In this document: positions 41,538 to 49,847 of the stretch, piece after piece
Layout: the number at the start of each line of letters is the position of its first letter
Numbering within the stretch: the stretch's first letter is position 1
Program-made: the position numbers and the translations under genes
Source of the DNA: Pseudomonas sp. C1C7
GTDB taxonomy: Bacteria > Pseudomonadota > Gammaproteobacteria > Pseudomonadales > Pseudomonadaceae
Length of the DNA: 64,000 nucleotides
NCBI RefSeq assembly: GCF_013359595.1
Contig: NZ_JABFMP010000028.1
Coordinates: 38,031-102,030 of the forward strand
Direction of reading: 5' to 3'
The notes under the pieces: model-generated
The model's input: the letters and a program-made list of their open reading frames with translations, nothing else
Told to the model about the DNA's origin: nothing
Databases searched by the model: none

Positions 41538-42962
41538 TCATGACCGTGCCGACAAGCCCGCGAGGATGTCGTTGGCATTGACGTGGGGTTTGGCGTCTTG
41601 CTGCCGCTGACGCTTGAGGATCAGGTAAGCGGCGGACACGACGGCGAGGCTGACCAGACTGGCGAGGAACTGTGTACGCAAGGTTTCCTGGAACGCCATG
41701 GCGACCAAAACACCCGCAATCACTGCCACCACAGCATAGGACAGCCAGGGGAACAGCCACATTTTCAGGGTCAGCCGCGCCGGCGCCGTGGCCTCGACCT
41801 GACGCCGCACCTTGATCTGTGCCAGCGCCACCGCCAAGTACACGAACAGCATCACCGCGCCGGAGGCGTTGACCAGAAACAGGAACACGCCTTGCGGAGA
41901 AATGATTGCGGCCATGATCGCGATGTAACCGATCACACTGCTGAGCAGCACCGCGGCCCGTGGCACCTTGCGCTCGGTCAGCACCGCGAGTTTCGCCGGC
42001 GCATCACCGCGCTGGCTCAGGCCGAACAGAATCCGCGAAGACACATACAGGCCGGAGTTGAGCGCCGACAGCACCGCCACCAGCACCACTGCCTGCATGA
42101 TCATCGCCGCGCCCGGAATGCGCATGACATCCAGCGCCGCCACGAACGGCGAATGTCCGGCGACGATCTGGCCCCAGGGCACCACGCAGACGATCAGGAA
42201 GATCGAGCCGACGTAAAAGGTGATGACCCGGAAGATCACCGAACGGGTCATGTTCGCCACGTTCTTCGAAGGATCGTCGGATTCGGCGGCGGCAATGGTC
42301 GCGATCTCGGCGCCACCCACGGCGAAAATCACCGTCGGCACTCCCGCCAGAATGGCGCTGACGCCATAGGGCATGAAGCCGCGATCATTGACCAGGTTGC
42401 CCAGCAGGTCGCTGGTACTCGGGGCAAAGCCGAACAAATAGGCACCGACGACAAAGATGAAGACGATGATGGCGAACACCTTCAGCGAGGCGAACCAGTA
42501 TTCGAACTCGCCATAGGATTTCACCGACAGGCAGTTGATGGCGGTCATGATCGCCAGCAGGCTCAGGCCGATCATCCATGCCGGCAGCGGGATCCACTGC
42601 TCGAGGATGTTGGCGCCGACCACCGCTTCCACCGCCACCACAATCACCCAGAAGTACCAGTACAACCAGCCGCTGGTAAAACCGACCCAATTGCCCAGGC
42701 CGATGCGCGCGTATTCGGTGAAGGAGCCGACGCCGGGCAACGCCACGGCCATCTCGCCAAGCATGCGCATGACCAGCATCACCACGATGCCGGCAGCGAG
42801 ATAACTCAGGAAGGCGGCAGGACCAATCGCCTGAATCGTCGCGCTGCTGCCGACGAAGAGACCGGCACCGATGATCCCGCCCAGGGAAATCATGGTGATG
42901 TGACGCTGACGCAATGCGCCACTCAAGCGTTGCGGGTTGCCTTTTGGCTGGGCATTGCTCAT
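41538..42962 (-). CDS. APC-family amino-acid permease (GabP/AnsP-like)
   Basis: 474 residues from ATG 42962 with a perfect GGAGGT six bases upstream. Twelve helices; the first contains ISLGGIIGAGLFVGSSATI, the substrate-cation loop of amino-acid/polyamine permeases, and GGAEIATIAAAESDDPSKNVANMTRSVIFRV is the usual amphipathic loop. It gives the cluster a second, proton-coupled import route. It reads divergently from the MocR-type regulator, sharing a 348-base region. Confidence 0.88.
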   Translation of the reverse strand: MSNAQPKGNPQRLSGALRQRHITMISLGGIIGAGLFVGSSATIQAIGPAAFLSYLAAGIVVMLVMRMLGEMAVALPGVGSFTEYARIGLGNWVGFTSGWLYWYFWVIVVAVEAVVGANILEQWIPLPAWMIGLSLLAIMTAINCLSVKSYGEFEYWFASLKVFAIIVFIFVVGAYLFGFAPSTSDLLGNLVNDRGFMPYGVSAILAGVPTVIFAVGGAEIATIAAAESDDPSKNVANMTRSVIFRVITFYVGSIFLIVCVVPWGQIVAGHSPFVAALDVMRIPGAAMIMQAVVLVAVLSALNSGLYVSSRILFGLSQRGDAPAKLAVLTERKVPRAAVLLSSVIGYIAIMAAIISPQGVFLFLVNASGAVMLFVYLAVALAQIKVRRQVEATAPARLTLKMWLFPWLSYAVVAVIAGVLVAMAFQETLRTQFLASLVSLAVVSAAYLILKRQRQQDAKPHVNANDILAGLSARS

Positions 42963-43310
42963 CGGATGACCTCCGCAGCATTGGATAGGGTCAATCGACC
43001 GGATAATTTCATCGAAGACTTTGCGCGAGGGAGACAACTCACCGGATACTCTGTGCCGCTCGCCGGCAGGCGCAGGTGTCGGTGGTGTTCGCAGGACCGG
43101 GGCGTGCCCGAATGGAACGATCTGTAAGTCATGTGCGTACCCGTTGAACTGCGTATGGCAGTCATTTTCTTATTGTGTTGCATGACAAGCATTACAACTC
43201 ACACACTAATCACGGTTTTTTAGCTTGTCAATGGGCGTTGTATCGGATAAAAAGCAATACAAATTTGCTTATTGTCTTGCTACGAGCATGACAAGCAGGG
43301 ATAAGGCACC
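42963..43310. promoter_or_regulatory. Control region between permease and MocR regulator, with repeated TGACAAGC boxes
   Basis: The 348 bases hold three copies of TGACAAGC: direct at 43183-43190, inverted at 43223-43230 and direct at 43289-43296, in an AT-rich stretch (43160-43290). MocR/GabR proteins bind paired half-sites spaced by tens of bases, so these are good candidate sites for the adjacent regulator. No gene is visible inside. Confidence 0.6.
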
Positions 43311-44729
43311 ATGAGTCAATTCGAACAACTATTGGAAGAACTCAAGGCCAGTGCGGCGTTGCAACGCGACAAGGCGGAGACCCTGTACGCGCAACTGGCC
43401 GACTCGCTGGCCGAAGCCATCGGCAACGGCAAGCTCAAGCCGGGGGAGCGCCTGCCGCCCCACCGTGACTTCGCCAGTGCCTTGGGGGTGAACATCACCA
43501 CCGTGACCAAGGCCATGGCGGTGCTGCAGCAGAAAGGTCTGGTGGAAAGCCGCCCCGGTCGCGGCACCCAGGTCGCACAGCCACGGCATCCGGCGGCGCA
43601 GTTCCAGTCGTCACCCAGCAATGACCCGGGCACGGTTGACCTGAGCGTCAATCGCCCCGCCACCGACGGCTTCAACCGGGTGCTGGCGCAGTTGCTGCCG
43701 CGCCTGGCCAGCGACCCGCGCTTTGGCGACATGAAGGACTATCACCCTTCCGAAGGTCCGCTATGGGCGCGCGAAGCCGCCGCGCAATGGCTGCGCCACA
43801 CGGGCGTGCAGGCCCATGCCTCGCAGATGCTGATCGCCGAGGGCGCCCAGCACGGCATCGCCAGCACCTTGCGCAGCCTGACCAACAGCGGCGATACCGT
43901 GCTGGCCGACAGCGTCACTTACCAGGGCATCAATGCCTTGTGCCGGTCGCTGGGGCTGATCCTGGTCGGGGTCGACGCGGACGAGCGCGGAATGTCACCC
44001 GAAGCGCTACGCCAGGCCTGCGCCGAACATCAGCCACGGCTGCTGTTCCTGGTGCCTTCGATTCACAACCCCACCGCCATCACCCTCGACGCCGAGCGCC
44101 GTGAAGCCCTGGCGGCGGTCATCCGCGAGACCGACCTGCTGGTGATCGAAGACGACGTCTACCGGCCGCTGCTGGATCAGTCGCCGCCCGCCTTCGCCGC
44201 CTTGCTGCCAGAGCGCACGATCTACATCTCGGCCCTGTCCAAATGCATCGCCCCGGGCCTGCGCATGGGCTTTGTCATGGCCCCACCGGCGCTGGCCCCG
44301 GACATCGCCGCCATGCAGCGCATCGACTGCTGGAGCACTTCGCCGCTGACGGCGCTGATCGCCACCCGGCTGATCGAGGATGGCCATGCCGAGCAACTGG
44401 TGGCGGAGCAGCGCGAAGAGTTGCGCGCCCGCCAGACGTTGCTCGCCAGTCACCTGGAAGGCCTGGAATTCGAACACAGCACCACCGGCACTCACGCCTG
44501 GCTGATCCTGCCGGAACCCTGGACCGGCTCGCGTTTCGCCCGCCTGTGCCACGACCGTGGCGTGGTGCTGCTGGCCGGCGGCGCGTTCACCCTGCGTCCG
44601 GAGCTCTCGCCGCAGGCGGTGCGTATCAATATTTCGGCGGCCCTGTCCCGCGAGCAACTGGTCAAGGCCCTGAAGGTCATCAGCCAACTGGCGCGCCAGG
44701 GCCATCTCTACATGCACAACCGGATCTGA
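43311..44729 (+). CDS. MocR/GabR-type regulator (GntR HTH plus aminotransferase domain)
   Basis: 472 residues. An N-terminal GntR winged helix (about 24-90: LYAQLADSLAEAIGNGKLKPGERLPPHRDFASALGVNITTVTKAM) is followed by a class I aminotransferase-like domain with N253, D281/D282 and the PLP lysine K311 (SALSKCIAPGLRMG). Such regulators bind PLP and an amino compound and control transport or catabolic genes. It precedes the flavoprotein by seven bases, so it is co-transcribed with it and divergent from the APC permease. Confidence 0.9.
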   Translation: MSQFEQLLEELKASAALQRDKAETLYAQLADSLAEAIGNGKLKPGERLPPHRDFASALGVNITTVTKAMAVLQQKGLVESRPGRGTQVAQPRHPAAQFQSSPSNDPGTVDLSVNRPATDGFNRVLAQLLPRLASDPRFGDMKDYHPSEGPLWAREAAAQWLRHTGVQAHASQMLIAEGAQHGIASTLRSLTNSGDTVLADSVTYQGINALCRSLGLILVGVDADERGMSPEALRQACAEHQPRLLFLVPSIHNPTAITLDAERREALAAVIRETDLLVIEDDVYRPLLDQSPPAFAALLPERTIYISALSKCIAPGLRMGFVMAPPALAPDIAAMQRIDCWSTSPLTALIATRLIEDGHAEQLVAEQREELRARQTLLASHLEGLEFEHSTTGTHAWLILPEPWTGSRFARLCHDRGVVLLAGGAFTLRPELSPQAVRINISAALSREQLVKALKVISQLARQGHLYMHNRI

Positions 44730-44736
44730 GAGAGAC

Positions 44737-46011
44737 ATGACACAGCCCGTTCATTGTGAAATTGCGGTTATCGGTGCCGGCGTGGTCGGGGTGGCCACCG
44801 CCCTCTGGCTGCGGCGCCAGGGTTACCAGGTGGCGCTGCTGGAGCGCGAGGCGATTGCCAGCGGCGCCTCCTACGGCAATGCCGGGACGCTTGCGCCCTA
44901 TGGCGTGATGCCGATCGCCCAGCCGTCGCTGCTCAAGGCGATACCGTCGCTGCTGTTTTCCAGGGAATCGCCCTTCGTCATCAACTGGGCACGCTTGCCG
45001 AAGTTGATGCCGTGGCTGGTGCGGTTTCTCAATGAGTGTCGGGCTTCGCGTTGCGCCGTCAACACCCAGGCCCTGAGCCAGATCCTTCAACATACTTACA
45101 GCGGTTATGCGCCGTTGTTGGCCGATTGCCCCGAGGCCGATCAACATTTGCGCCACAACGGCTGCCTGTATGCCTACGGCACCGAGCAGGGCTTTGCAGG
45201 CGCCCAGGCCGCCATCGAGTTGCGACGCTCGCTGGGCATCGCCCAACAGGTGCTGAAAGCCTCGGATGTCGAGCAGATGGAGCCGGCGCTGGCGGGCAAG
45301 GCGGTGGCCGGCATCCTGTTCCCCGAGTCGTCGCACATGGATGACCCGCGCGCCTTCATCGAAGCGCTGGCGGCACCGTTGATTGCCGACGGCAGTTTGC
45401 ATCAAGCGACGATCACCGGCCTGCAACGCAAGAGCGATGGCCTGTACCTGAGCAGCACCGAAGGCAAAAGCTGGCGCGCCAACCGCGTCGTGCTGTGTGG
45501 CGGCGCATGGTCGGCAGCCCTTGCCCGCCAGGTGGGCGATAAGATCCCGCTGGATACCGAACGCGGTTATCACATCGAATTCGACAGGCCGGACACTCCG
45601 CTCAACCGCCCGTGCTGCCCGGTGGAAAGCGCGTTCTACATGACGCCCATGGCCGGTCGCCTGCGGGTGGCGGGCACGGTGGAACTCGGTTCGATCAATG
45701 ATCCGGCCAATCCGAAACGCTTCGACTATCTGGAGCGCAACGTGCGCCGAGTCATGGGCCTGACCCAACCGGTGTCACGCAAGTGGCTGGGGTTCCGCCC
45801 TTCCCTGCCCGATTCGCTGCCCGTGATCGGCCCCTCGCCGAACGAGCCACGACTGATCTACGCCTTCGGCCATCAGCACCTGGGCCTGACGCTGGCCGGC
45901 GCCACCGGCCAGTTGGTGGCCGACTGCATCGCCGGCAAGGCGCCGCAGTGGCTCGACAGCTTTTCCGTGCAACGCTTCCGAGCAACGCCCATCCACAGGA
46001 GAAAACATTGA
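44737..46011 (+). CDS. D-amino-acid dehydrogenase-like flavoprotein
   Basis: 424 residues of the DadA branch of the DAO family: FAD motif IAVIGAGVVGVATALWLRRQGY, SGASYGNAGTLAPYGVMP and the C-terminal GHQHLGLTLAGATGQLVADC with WLGFRPSLPDSLPVIGPS. It should oxidise a D-amino acid (or a related amine) to the imino acid, passing electrons to the membrane. Its stop codon overlaps the RidA start (TGATG), which couples imine production to imine removal. Confidence 0.86.
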   Translation: MTQPVHCEIAVIGAGVVGVATALWLRRQGYQVALLEREAIASGASYGNAGTLAPYGVMPIAQPSLLKAIPSLLFSRESPFVINWARLPKLMPWLVRFLNECRASRCAVNTQALSQILQHTYSGYAPLLADCPEADQHLRHNGCLYAYGTEQGFAGAQAAIELRRSLGIAQQVLKASDVEQMEPALAGKAVAGILFPESSHMDDPRAFIEALAAPLIADGSLHQATITGLQRKSDGLYLSSTEGKSWRANRVVLCGGAWSAALARQVGDKIPLDTERGYHIEFDRPDTPLNRPCCPVESAFYMTPMAGRLRVAGTVELGSINDPANPKRFDYLERNVRRVMGLTQPVSRKWLGFRPSLPDSLPVIGPSPNEPRLIYAFGHQHLGLTLAGATGQLVADCIAGKAPQWLDSFSVQRFRATPIHRRKH

Positions 46012-46361
46012 TGCAAACCATCGAGCGTCATCAGACCAACACGCGCATGAGCCAGATCGTCATCCACGGCCACACCGTGTACCTGGCCGGACAAGTGGGC
46101 AACCCGCAGCACGACGTCGCCGGCCAGACCCGCGACGCCCTGGCCCGGGTCGAAGCCCTGCTGGCGCAGGCCGGCTCTTCGAAGGAACACCTGCTGCAAA
46201 CCACCATCTGGCTTGCCGACATGGCGGATTTCGCCGCGATGAATGCGGTGTGGGACGCCTGGGTCCCGGAAGGGCACGCCCCGGCGCGTGCCTGCGGCGA
46301 GGCGAAACTGGCCGATCCGGCGTTGCGGGTGGAGGTCATTGTCTGCGCGGCGAAGGGATGA
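46011..46361 (+). CDS. RidA/YjgF-family protein (second), coupled to the flavoprotein
   Basis: 116 residues: ERHQTNTRMSQIVIHGHTVYLAGQVG, VEALLAQAGSSKEHLLQTTIWLADM and ending EAKLADPALRVEVIVCAAKG. It includes the C-terminal L-R-V-E-V strand and R in A-R-A-C-G-E, close to the active RidA pattern. It should hydrolyse the 2-imino acid released by the upstream flavoprotein to the 2-oxo acid and ammonia. AGGAG lies ten bases before the ATG, inside the previous gene. Confidence 0.87.
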   Translation: MQTIERHQTNTRMSQIVIHGHTVYLAGQVGNPQHDVAGQTRDALARVEALLAQAGSSKEHLLQTTIWLADMADFAAMNAVWDAWVPEGHAPARACGEAKLADPALRVEVIVCAAKG

Positions 46362-46433
46362 AGTGACGCAAAGGGCAACTTAGGGTCGTTCTGCCTTTCC
46401 TGGACGACGACAGCTCCTGAACCGGAACACATT

Positions 46434-46466
46434 CCCTGTAGGAGCTGCCGCAGGCTGCGATCTTTT
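46434..46466. repeat. Single REP unit (family A half)
   Basis: CCTGTAGGAGCTGCCGCAGG followed by CTGCGATCTTTTC: one arm only of the palindrome seen at 225, 7455 and 10075. Another lone arm is at 36035-36068. Confidence 0.7.
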
Positions 46467-46481
46467 CGGAACAACGCTCAC

Positions 46482-46781
46482 TCAAGGCGGATCAAGCTGA
46501 TCCAGCACGCGATTGGCCGTGATCTCCGCCAGCATGACGCTGTTGGAAATGCCCAACAGAGCGTTGCGTAAACCGCCGTCCAGATGATCGACGAGGTGAT
46601 GGACCATCACGTCGACCGAGGCCAGTGTTTCGACCAGATAGACCATCAGGTCTTCGGTTCGGGTTTCGGGGTTGACGATGAACAGGGTGCTGGGTGTTCG
46701 GGGAGTGGCTTTGATGTCGACCGTTGAGGGGGTGTCGAGATTGGAGTCGGTGTTTGGGGGATTGGGTGAAGGTTTTATCAA
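46482..46781 (-). CDS. Small DUF6124-like protein under a C4-type RNA leader
   Basis: 99 residues starting at TTG 46781, where relatives begin (M-I-K-P-x-P-N-P-P); GGAG lies eight bases upstream, and the longer frame crosses the RNA leader. After a Pro/Thr-rich N-terminus comes the conserved part LFIVNPETRTEDLMVYLVETLASVDVMVHHLVDHLDG, then RNALLGISNSVMLAEITANRVLDQLDPP. Small, mostly helical, no signal peptide. Function unknown. The gene is preceded by a structured RNA resembling phage C4 antisense RNA, implying attenuation control. Confidence 0.75.
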   Translation of the reverse strand: MIKPSPNPPNTDSNLDTPSTVDIKATPRTPSTLFIVNPETRTEDLMVYLVETLASVDVMVHHLVDHLDGGLRNALLGISNSVMLAEITANRVLDQLDPP

Positions 46782-46814
46782 TTTTCGGTCTCCAGAATGT
46801 GGAGCCGTCACCCT

Positions 46815-46830
46815 CTCGCGACTAAACGAG
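46815..46830 (-). promoter_or_regulatory. C4 target hairpin, downstream copy (minus-strand leader)
   Basis: On the minus strand CTCG-TTTAGTCG-CGAG: a four-pair stem with an eight-base loop whose TTAGTCG is complementary to the antisense heptamer at 46851-46857. Confidence 0.75.
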
Positions 46831-46834
46831 TGGT

Positions 46835-46909
46835 GGCAGCTGTACGCAGGTTAGTCGACCGGGGAGACACGAATCCGGCGCGCCCGAAGGCGCCCTGCGC
46901 ACAGCTACC
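46835..46909 (-). ncRNA. C4-type antisense RNA (specificity TTTAGTCG)
   Basis: Minus-strand leader element. A 16-pair closing stem (GGTAGCTGTGCGCAGG with CCTGCGTACAGCTGCC) encloses a hairpin GCGCC-TTCG-GGCGC and a second stem CCGG/CCGG followed by the unpaired antisense heptamer CGACTAA (46851-46857). This is the shape of C4 RNA of phages P1/P7 and CI RNA of P4, which pair with two flanking leader sites to force early termination. The matching sites are hairpin loops at 46815-46830 and 46971-46986. The C4 family assignment is from memory of its secondary structure. Confidence 0.72.
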
Positions 46910-46970
46910 ATGAAGTGCAGGCATGAATATGACCTGACGATATGGATGCTAATGCGCTTCGATGTCACCA

Positions 46971-46986
46971 CGGGCGACTAAACCCG
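46971..46986 (-). promoter_or_regulatory. C4 target hairpin, upstream copy (minus-strand leader)
   Basis: On the minus strand CGGG-TTTAGTCG-CCCG: same eight-base loop as the downstream copy on a different four-pair stem. Together with the RNA body this fills the 409-base gap between the DUF6124-like gene and the aminotransferase gene; the rest (46990-47190) should hold both promoters. Confidence 0.75.
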
Positions 46987-47190
46987 ATCACTGATGGGCA
47001 GTGACACGAATCAAATTACCCAGCAGCCCCCAGGCGCACAAGCCGGCGGATTCTGGCGTAGCCGTAGGCAACGACGCAAGGTCCTGTAGCTTTCCGGAAC
47101 TAATTCCGAAGCCTTTTAAACGCGCACGGTTCAGCTATGTTTAATGCGCGTAGGCAGACTTCCCCTGCCTGCGGAATAAGGAGCCACCCC

Positions 47191-48324
47191 ATGTCAAAGC
47201 TATACCCCAGCATCGATCCCGAGGGGCTGGTCGAGTACTCAGTGGTCTACACCGACCGCTCGCTCAACCACATGTCGCAGTCGTTCCAAGGCGTGATGAA
47301 GAACATTTCCAGCACCCTGAAACAGGTCTACAACGCCCAGGCTGTCGCGGTGGTGCCGGGCAGTGGCACGTTCGGCATGGAAGCGGTGGCGCGCCAGTTC
47401 GCCACCGGCCAGCAATGCCTGGTGATTCGCAACGGCTGGTTCAGCTATCGCTGGAGCCAGATTCTGGAGATGGGCAACATCCCGGCGGCCACCACGGTGC
47501 TCAAGGCCCGGCCGGTCGAAACCGGTCGGCAGGCGGCCTACGCCCCTCCCCCTCTGGACGAAGTGCTGGCCGCCATCCAGACGCAGAAGCCGCAGATCGT
47601 CTTCGCCCCCCACGTTGAAACCTCGTCAGGCATCATCCTGCCCGACGACTACCTGCGAGCCGTTGGCGACGCCGTGCACGCGGTGGGTGGCCTGTTCGTG
47701 CTGGACTGCATCGCCTCGGGCACGATTTGGGTGGATATGCACAAATGCGCGGTCGACCTGCTGATCAGCGCACCGCAGAAAGGCTGGAGCGCCTCCCCTT
47801 GCTGCGCCCTGGTAATGCTCAGTGCCTTGGCCCTCGAACGCATCGAACACACGCAAAGCAGCAGCTTCGCCTGTGACCTGAAAAAGTGGCTGCAGATCAT
47901 GCAGGCCTACGAACAGGGTGGGCATGCCTATCACGCGACCATGCCCTGCGACTCCATCGCGCGATTCAACGAAGTGATGAAAGAGACGCAAGCCTACGGT
48001 TTCGACAAGGTCCGCGACGAGCAACAGGCGTTGGGCGATCGGGTGCGCGCAATGCTGACCGGCAAAGGCATCAAAAGCGTGGCCGCCACCGGCTTTCAGG
48101 CCCCCGGCGTCGTGGTGAGCTACACCGATGATCCGGACATCAAGAGCGGAAAGAAATTTGTCAGCCACGGCCTGCAGATCGCCGCCGGCGTGCCGTTGCA
48201 ATGCGATGAGCCGGCGGACTTCCAGACCTTTCGTGTCGGGCTGTTCGGGCTTGAAAAGCTGCACAACATCGAGCGTACGGTCAGCACGCTGGAGAAGGCA
48301 TTGGATGAGGTGATGGCTAGATAA
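47191..48324 (+). CDS. Class V PLP-dependent aminotransferase family enzyme
   Basis: 377 residues from ATG 47191 with AAGGAG eight bases upstream. PLP-binding D172 (FVLDCIASG) and lysine K197 (SAPQKGWSA) are in the usual spacing of the alanine/serine-glyoxylate aminotransferase group, with VPGSGTFGMEAVARQF at the cofactor phosphate. It transfers or removes an amino group; the natural pair of substrates is not evident. It appears to be a single gene with its own promoter next to the RNA leader region. Confidence 0.83.
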   Translation: MSKLYPSIDPEGLVEYSVVYTDRSLNHMSQSFQGVMKNISSTLKQVYNAQAVAVVPGSGTFGMEAVARQFATGQQCLVIRNGWFSYRWSQILEMGNIPAATTVLKARPVETGRQAAYAPPPLDEVLAAIQTQKPQIVFAPHVETSSGIILPDDYLRAVGDAVHAVGGLFVLDCIASGTIWVDMHKCAVDLLISAPQKGWSASPCCALVMLSALALERIEHTQSSSFACDLKKWLQIMQAYEQGGHAYHATMPCDSIARFNEVMKETQAYGFDKVRDEQQALGDRVRAMLTGKGIKSVAATGFQAPGVVVSYTDDPDIKSGKKFVSHGLQIAAGVPLQCDEPADFQTFRVGLFGLEKLHNIERTVSTLEKALDEVMAR

Positions 48325-48452
48325 GTCCTGGTATTGCCCGCAGGACGTACCGAACGCGTGAATTCCTGGAAGGCATTCTTGCGTGGGCACCTTGCGGGTT
48401 ACATCGTGCTTCTATGCTGTTTTTCGACGACTTGATTGCGCATGAGGACAAC

Positions 48453-49199
48453 GTGAGCCGAACTTTCCCTATCCTCGGAACCGCTTTTTCAGTACCCATG
48501 TTGCTGACCTGCTCAGTGCACGCCGCAACGCCACAGTCTTTCCATCAACCTCCGCTCTATGAGTTGCGCGCCACACCGTCGGGGCCACAGTGCGTGCCAT
48601 CCGAAGCGGGCCTGCCCGCCTCTGTCTGGAGTCCTGCCAGCGACTACGGCCCGGAAACTTCAATGCTGTTCGAGGAAGGCAATGTGCTTGTGCTTTCCGC
48701 GGTGCACAAACCTTCCGGCGAGCATGTTTCCCATCGTTTTTACAAACGAGAAGACCTCTGCAAACAGGATCTGGAAAGAAAACCCGAAACCACTTCGCTC
48801 ACCAAGACGGCCGGCGGCGATGGTTTGACTTACGTGCAGCGGCTGCAACGGGATTATGGTGCGCGGCTGCACTTCGCCACCGCGCAGGCCGAGCGCACGG
48901 TCAGGACGATCAATATCGACTGCCGCGCCATGGACGGTCGCTACCTGCCGCTGCATAACGCGTTGCTGGCACGCCTGGAAAATGCGAACGAGCCAAACGC
49001 CTGGATCGAGACACGCGTCGCTAGCGCCGGGAAAGGCCTCAAGGTCTACGACAGTGTGCATATGCGCGATGGCAAGGTGCGCAAGCCGCAGCTCATCTTT
49101 GAGGTGAACGAATGGGGCGCTGTCACTCAACATGGCGTGCGCAGCGATGTGCTGGAAAATGCTTGTTATGGGACACACGGGCCTATCTGGCAGTTCTGA
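48453..49199 (+). CDS. Exported hypothetical protein
   Basis: 248 residues from GTG 48453 (GAGGA four bases upstream), which gives a clean signal peptide MSRTFPILGTAFSVPMLLTCSVHA. The mature protein has four to five cysteines, a segment DGLTYVQRLQRDYGARLHFATAQAERTVRTINIDCRAMDGRYLPLHNALLARL and a C-terminal strand-rich part. Periplasmic or outer-membrane-associated; no family recognised. It stands alone. Confidence 0.65.
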   Translation: MSRTFPILGTAFSVPMLLTCSVHAATPQSFHQPPLYELRATPSGPQCVPSEAGLPASVWSPASDYGPETSMLFEEGNVLVLSAVHKPSGEHVSHRFYKREDLCKQDLERKPETTSLTKTAGGDGLTYVQRLQRDYGARLHFATAQAERTVRTINIDCRAMDGRYLPLHNALLARLENANEPNAWIETRVASAGKGLKVYDSVHMRDGKVRKPQLIFEVNEWGAVTQHGVRSDVLENACYGTHGPIWQF

Positions 49200-49206
49200 G
49201 GCCTTG

Positions 49207-49467
49207 ATGCGTTGGTGGTTGGAAAGCCTTCCCACCCACCTTCAAGCTCTCAACAAAGCATCCGCGATTGTTCCTGAAAAAGACGTCTCCACCGGCCCGG
49301 TGAGAAAGACTGAACCCTCGCCGTCCCACCTCGCCATGCGCGGCTCCATCGAGTGCGACTCCTTCATCCTCGGCGACTTCGCCCTGCTCTGCGCCATCCC
49401 GCTGCGCGATGGCTGCGACGTCCTGGACATCATCGGCCGACGCCTGCGCGCCCGGCCTTCGCCATAA
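49207..49467 (+). CDS. Possible small gene or gene fragment of unknown function
   Basis: 86 residues (MRWWLESLPTHLQALNKASA onwards). The second half, from about 49335, has almost exclusively G/C third positions (ECDSFILGDFALLCAIPLRD then GCDVLDIIGRRLRARP), as real genes here do, but the first half does not, there is no good ribosome site and no family is recognised. It may be the tail of a decayed gene. The remaining 49468-49795 holds repeats and no gene. Confidence 0.3.
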   Translation: MRWWLESLPTHLQALNKASAIVPEKDVSTGPVRKTEPSPSHLAMRGSIECDSFILGDFALLCAIPLRDGCDVLDIIGRRLRARPSP

Positions 49468-49479
49468 CCAACGCGCAAA

Positions 49480-49650
49480 TCAACTGCGGGCTTGCTCGCG
49501 AAGGCGTCAGTTCAGGCGACATCGATGTTGAATGTACCGGCCTCTTCGCGGGCAAACCCGCTCCCACAATGTTCTGCGTTGATCACAAATGCTGCGCACG
49601 ACACAAATCCACTGTAGGAGCGAGCTTGCTCGCGATGGTCGTCAACAAAT
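49480..49650. repeat. REP doublet and lone REP unit (family B)
   Basis: A doublet at 49480-49570 (CTGCGGGCTTGCTCGCGAAGG ... CGGGCAAACCCGCTCCCACA, first part given to 20 bases: CTGCGGGCTTGCTCGCGAAG) and a lone unit TGTAGGAGCGAGCTTGCTCG at 49613-49632. They are followed by AAAGGGGACAGAATCATTTA at 49658-49676, a sequence type also seen in palindromic form at 63378-63410. Confidence 0.7.
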
Positions 49651-49795
49651 CAAAAGGGGACAGAATCATTTATTAAAGAGAGATCTATCCCTTTTTGGTG
49701 AACTTATGGCAATGCGAGCGACAGCCCTTTCTCGCTTGTCATGCGCTACTGGGATCTGCTGGGCCGTTGATCCGGGAGGGCCTCGCTTGTTCTGC

Positions 49796-49823
49796 CAAGT
49801 GGCACTAATATAAGTGCCACTTG
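49796..49823. promoter_or_regulatory. Toxin-antitoxin operator palindrome
   Basis: CAAGTGGCACT-AATATA-AGTGCCACTTG: eleven exact base pairs around a six-base AT centre, 25 bases before the antitoxin start. The AATATA centre overlaps where a -10 box would lie, fitting autorepression by the antitoxin complex. Confidence 0.8.
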
Positions 49824-49847
49824 TCATGATAAACAGCGGGAGGCCTT

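Noticed and set aside
41583..43127. 514-codon plus-strand frame rich in His/Gln/Arg
   Set aside because: Complement of the APC permease; composition is typical of an antisense frame to hydrophobic membrane helices.
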